Assembly (NCBI GenBank): GCA_902767175.1
Contig: CACXGH010000054.1
Span: 1-13,010 of the forward strand
Origin: an uncultured Ruminococcus sp.
GTDB taxonomy: Bacteria > Bacillota > Clostridia > Oscillospirales > Acutalibacteraceae
Direction: 5' to 3'
Length of the DNA: 13,010 nucleotides
Within the stretch, counting starts at the first letter, position 1; each line of letters starts with the position of its first letter. Under the pieces are notes generated by a model. It did not search any database and had not been told where the DNA came from. It saw only the letters and a program-made list of their open reading frames with translations. Position numbers and translations under genes: made by a program. Positions 12,592 through 13,010 of this stretch are shown here, piece by piece.

Positions 12592-13010
12592 ATGAAAAGA
12601 ATAATTACTGCTTTGCTTGCCGCCTTTCTTACAGGATTGATGATTTTTTCGTCTGCGGGCTGTGGAGAAGAGGTACAGAAGGCTGTGGATTATGCCAATA
12701 ACGGCGGATATAATAACACCTCTGGTTATATGCCTGTTACTTCAAATCCTTTTCCTGGTGCAAATACAAGCGACCCATACGCTAATGTCAGTGATCCGTA
12801 TGCTGATGTAAGCGATCCTTATGCAAATGTCAGTGATCCATACGCTAATGTCAGAGACCCTTATGCTAATTTAAGCGATCCTTATGCATATAACAGCAAT
12901 ACCTACAGGAACAGCACACCTTATGGTTATAACGACCCGTATGGTTACAGCGATCCTTACGGTTATAACGACCCGTATGGTTACAGCGATCCTTACGGTT
13001 ATAACGACCC
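12592..13010 (+). CDS. Lipoprotein with Asp-Pro-Tyr tandem repeats (3' end beyond window)
   Basis: The open frame starts at ATG 12592 and runs off the window without a stop. MKRIITALLAAFLTGLMIFSSAGC is a lipoprotein signal with lipobox SAGC (Cys24). After an Asn/Gly/Pro-rich linker come six 7-residue units of type SDPYANV (residues 60-101, DNA period 21 nt; variants SDPYADV, RDPYANL, SDPYAYN). A short bridge SNTYRNSTPYGY follows, then 6-residue units alternating NDPYGY and SDPYGY, at least four complete. The last part is an exact 36-bp DNA tandem repeat (12931-12966 and 12967-13002) with a third unit started. I do not recognise a family. The Tyr- and Asp-rich, flexible, exported repeat suggests a surface stalk or a ligand- or metal-binding segment; this is inference. 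Confidence 0.85.
   Translation, partial: MKRIITALLAAFLTGLMIFSSAGCGEEVQKAVDYANNGGYNNTSGYMPVTSNPFPGANTSDPYANVSDPYADVSDPYANVSDPYANVRDPYANLSDPYAYNSNTYRNSTPYGYNDPYGYSDPYGYNDPYGYSDPYGYND
12769..12894 (+). repeat. Six 21-bp repeats encoding SDPYANV-type units
   Basis: Six in-frame 21-bp units with synonymous drift at third positions (GAC/GAT, CCA/CCG/CCT, TAC/TAT) but a strongly kept DPYA core. Protein-level conservation despite codon drift points to selection on the peptide. Confidence 0.9.
12931..13010 (+). repeat. Exact 36-bp tandem repeats encoding NDPYGYSDPYGY
   Basis: Units 12931-12966 and 12967-13002 are identical in DNA sequence and a third begins at 13003 and runs off the window. Exact identity indicates recent expansion by slippage or recombination, in contrast to the older, drifted 21-bp block upstream. 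Confidence 0.92.

Noticed and set aside
12769..13010. CRISPR array
   Set aside because: The periodic units are contiguous in-frame 21- and 36-bp coding repeats without unique spacers; they belong to a lipoprotein gene.

Overview
The window looks like chromosomal DNA from a low-to-mid GC Clostridia species, most likely a gut member of the Oscillospiraceae close to Ruminococcus. This rests on strong AGGAGG-type ribosome binding sites, frequent AGA/AGG arginine codons, many small lipoproteins, a cytoplasmic GH13 maltodextrin enzyme, and an ImmR/ImmA-type regulator pair. The genus is an inference; no rRNA or other marker gene is present.

Layout. Positions 1-77 hold a short palindromic repeat that appears to cut off the 5' end of a DUF1295-type membrane enzyme gene. 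That gene is followed by a rhodanese-domain lipoprotein (650-1150) and a shared bidirectional terminator. On the minus strand lies nadB-nadC (3550 to 1252), the last two enzymes of the aspartate-to-NaMN branch of NAD synthesis; nadA is not in the window. nadB is divergent from hflX (3791-5053), and the gap holds well-formed sigma-A promoters for both. An 18-bp perfect palindrome sits at the predicted nadB start site. A consensus promoter with an immediate terminator hairpin precedes a cytoplasmic GH13 alpha-glucan hydrolase (5289-7229). A small DUF378 membrane protein (minus) follows, with an unusually hairpin-rich upstream region.

Positions 8088-10310 form a compact regulatory cassette. Leftward runs a pair encoding a 67-aa protein and a sigma-70 region-4-only protein. 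Rightward run an XRE repressor, an ImmA-type zinc peptidase and a LURP-one/Tubby-like barrel protein. The two promoters face away from each other across an AT-rich region holding two CGAAC...TTCG dyads, which are likely operators. This resembles the repressor/anti-repressor switch of ICEBs1-type elements and phages, but no integrase or conjugation gene is seen.

Positions 10528-12434 hold four tandem small lipoprotein genes of one diverged family. The third carries an in-frame UGA exactly at the lipobox cysteine codon. After a terminator and a consensus promoter, a fifth, unrelated lipoprotein begins at 12592. It contains Asp-Pro-Tyr tandem repeats and runs off the window end.

Most genes are ordinary housekeeping. 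The best candidates for new biology are the ImmR/ImmA/LURP-one cassette with its divergent sigma-like pair, the DPY-repeat lipoprotein, the UGA-for-Cys lipoprotein, and the unexplained promoter-terminator and palindrome signals.
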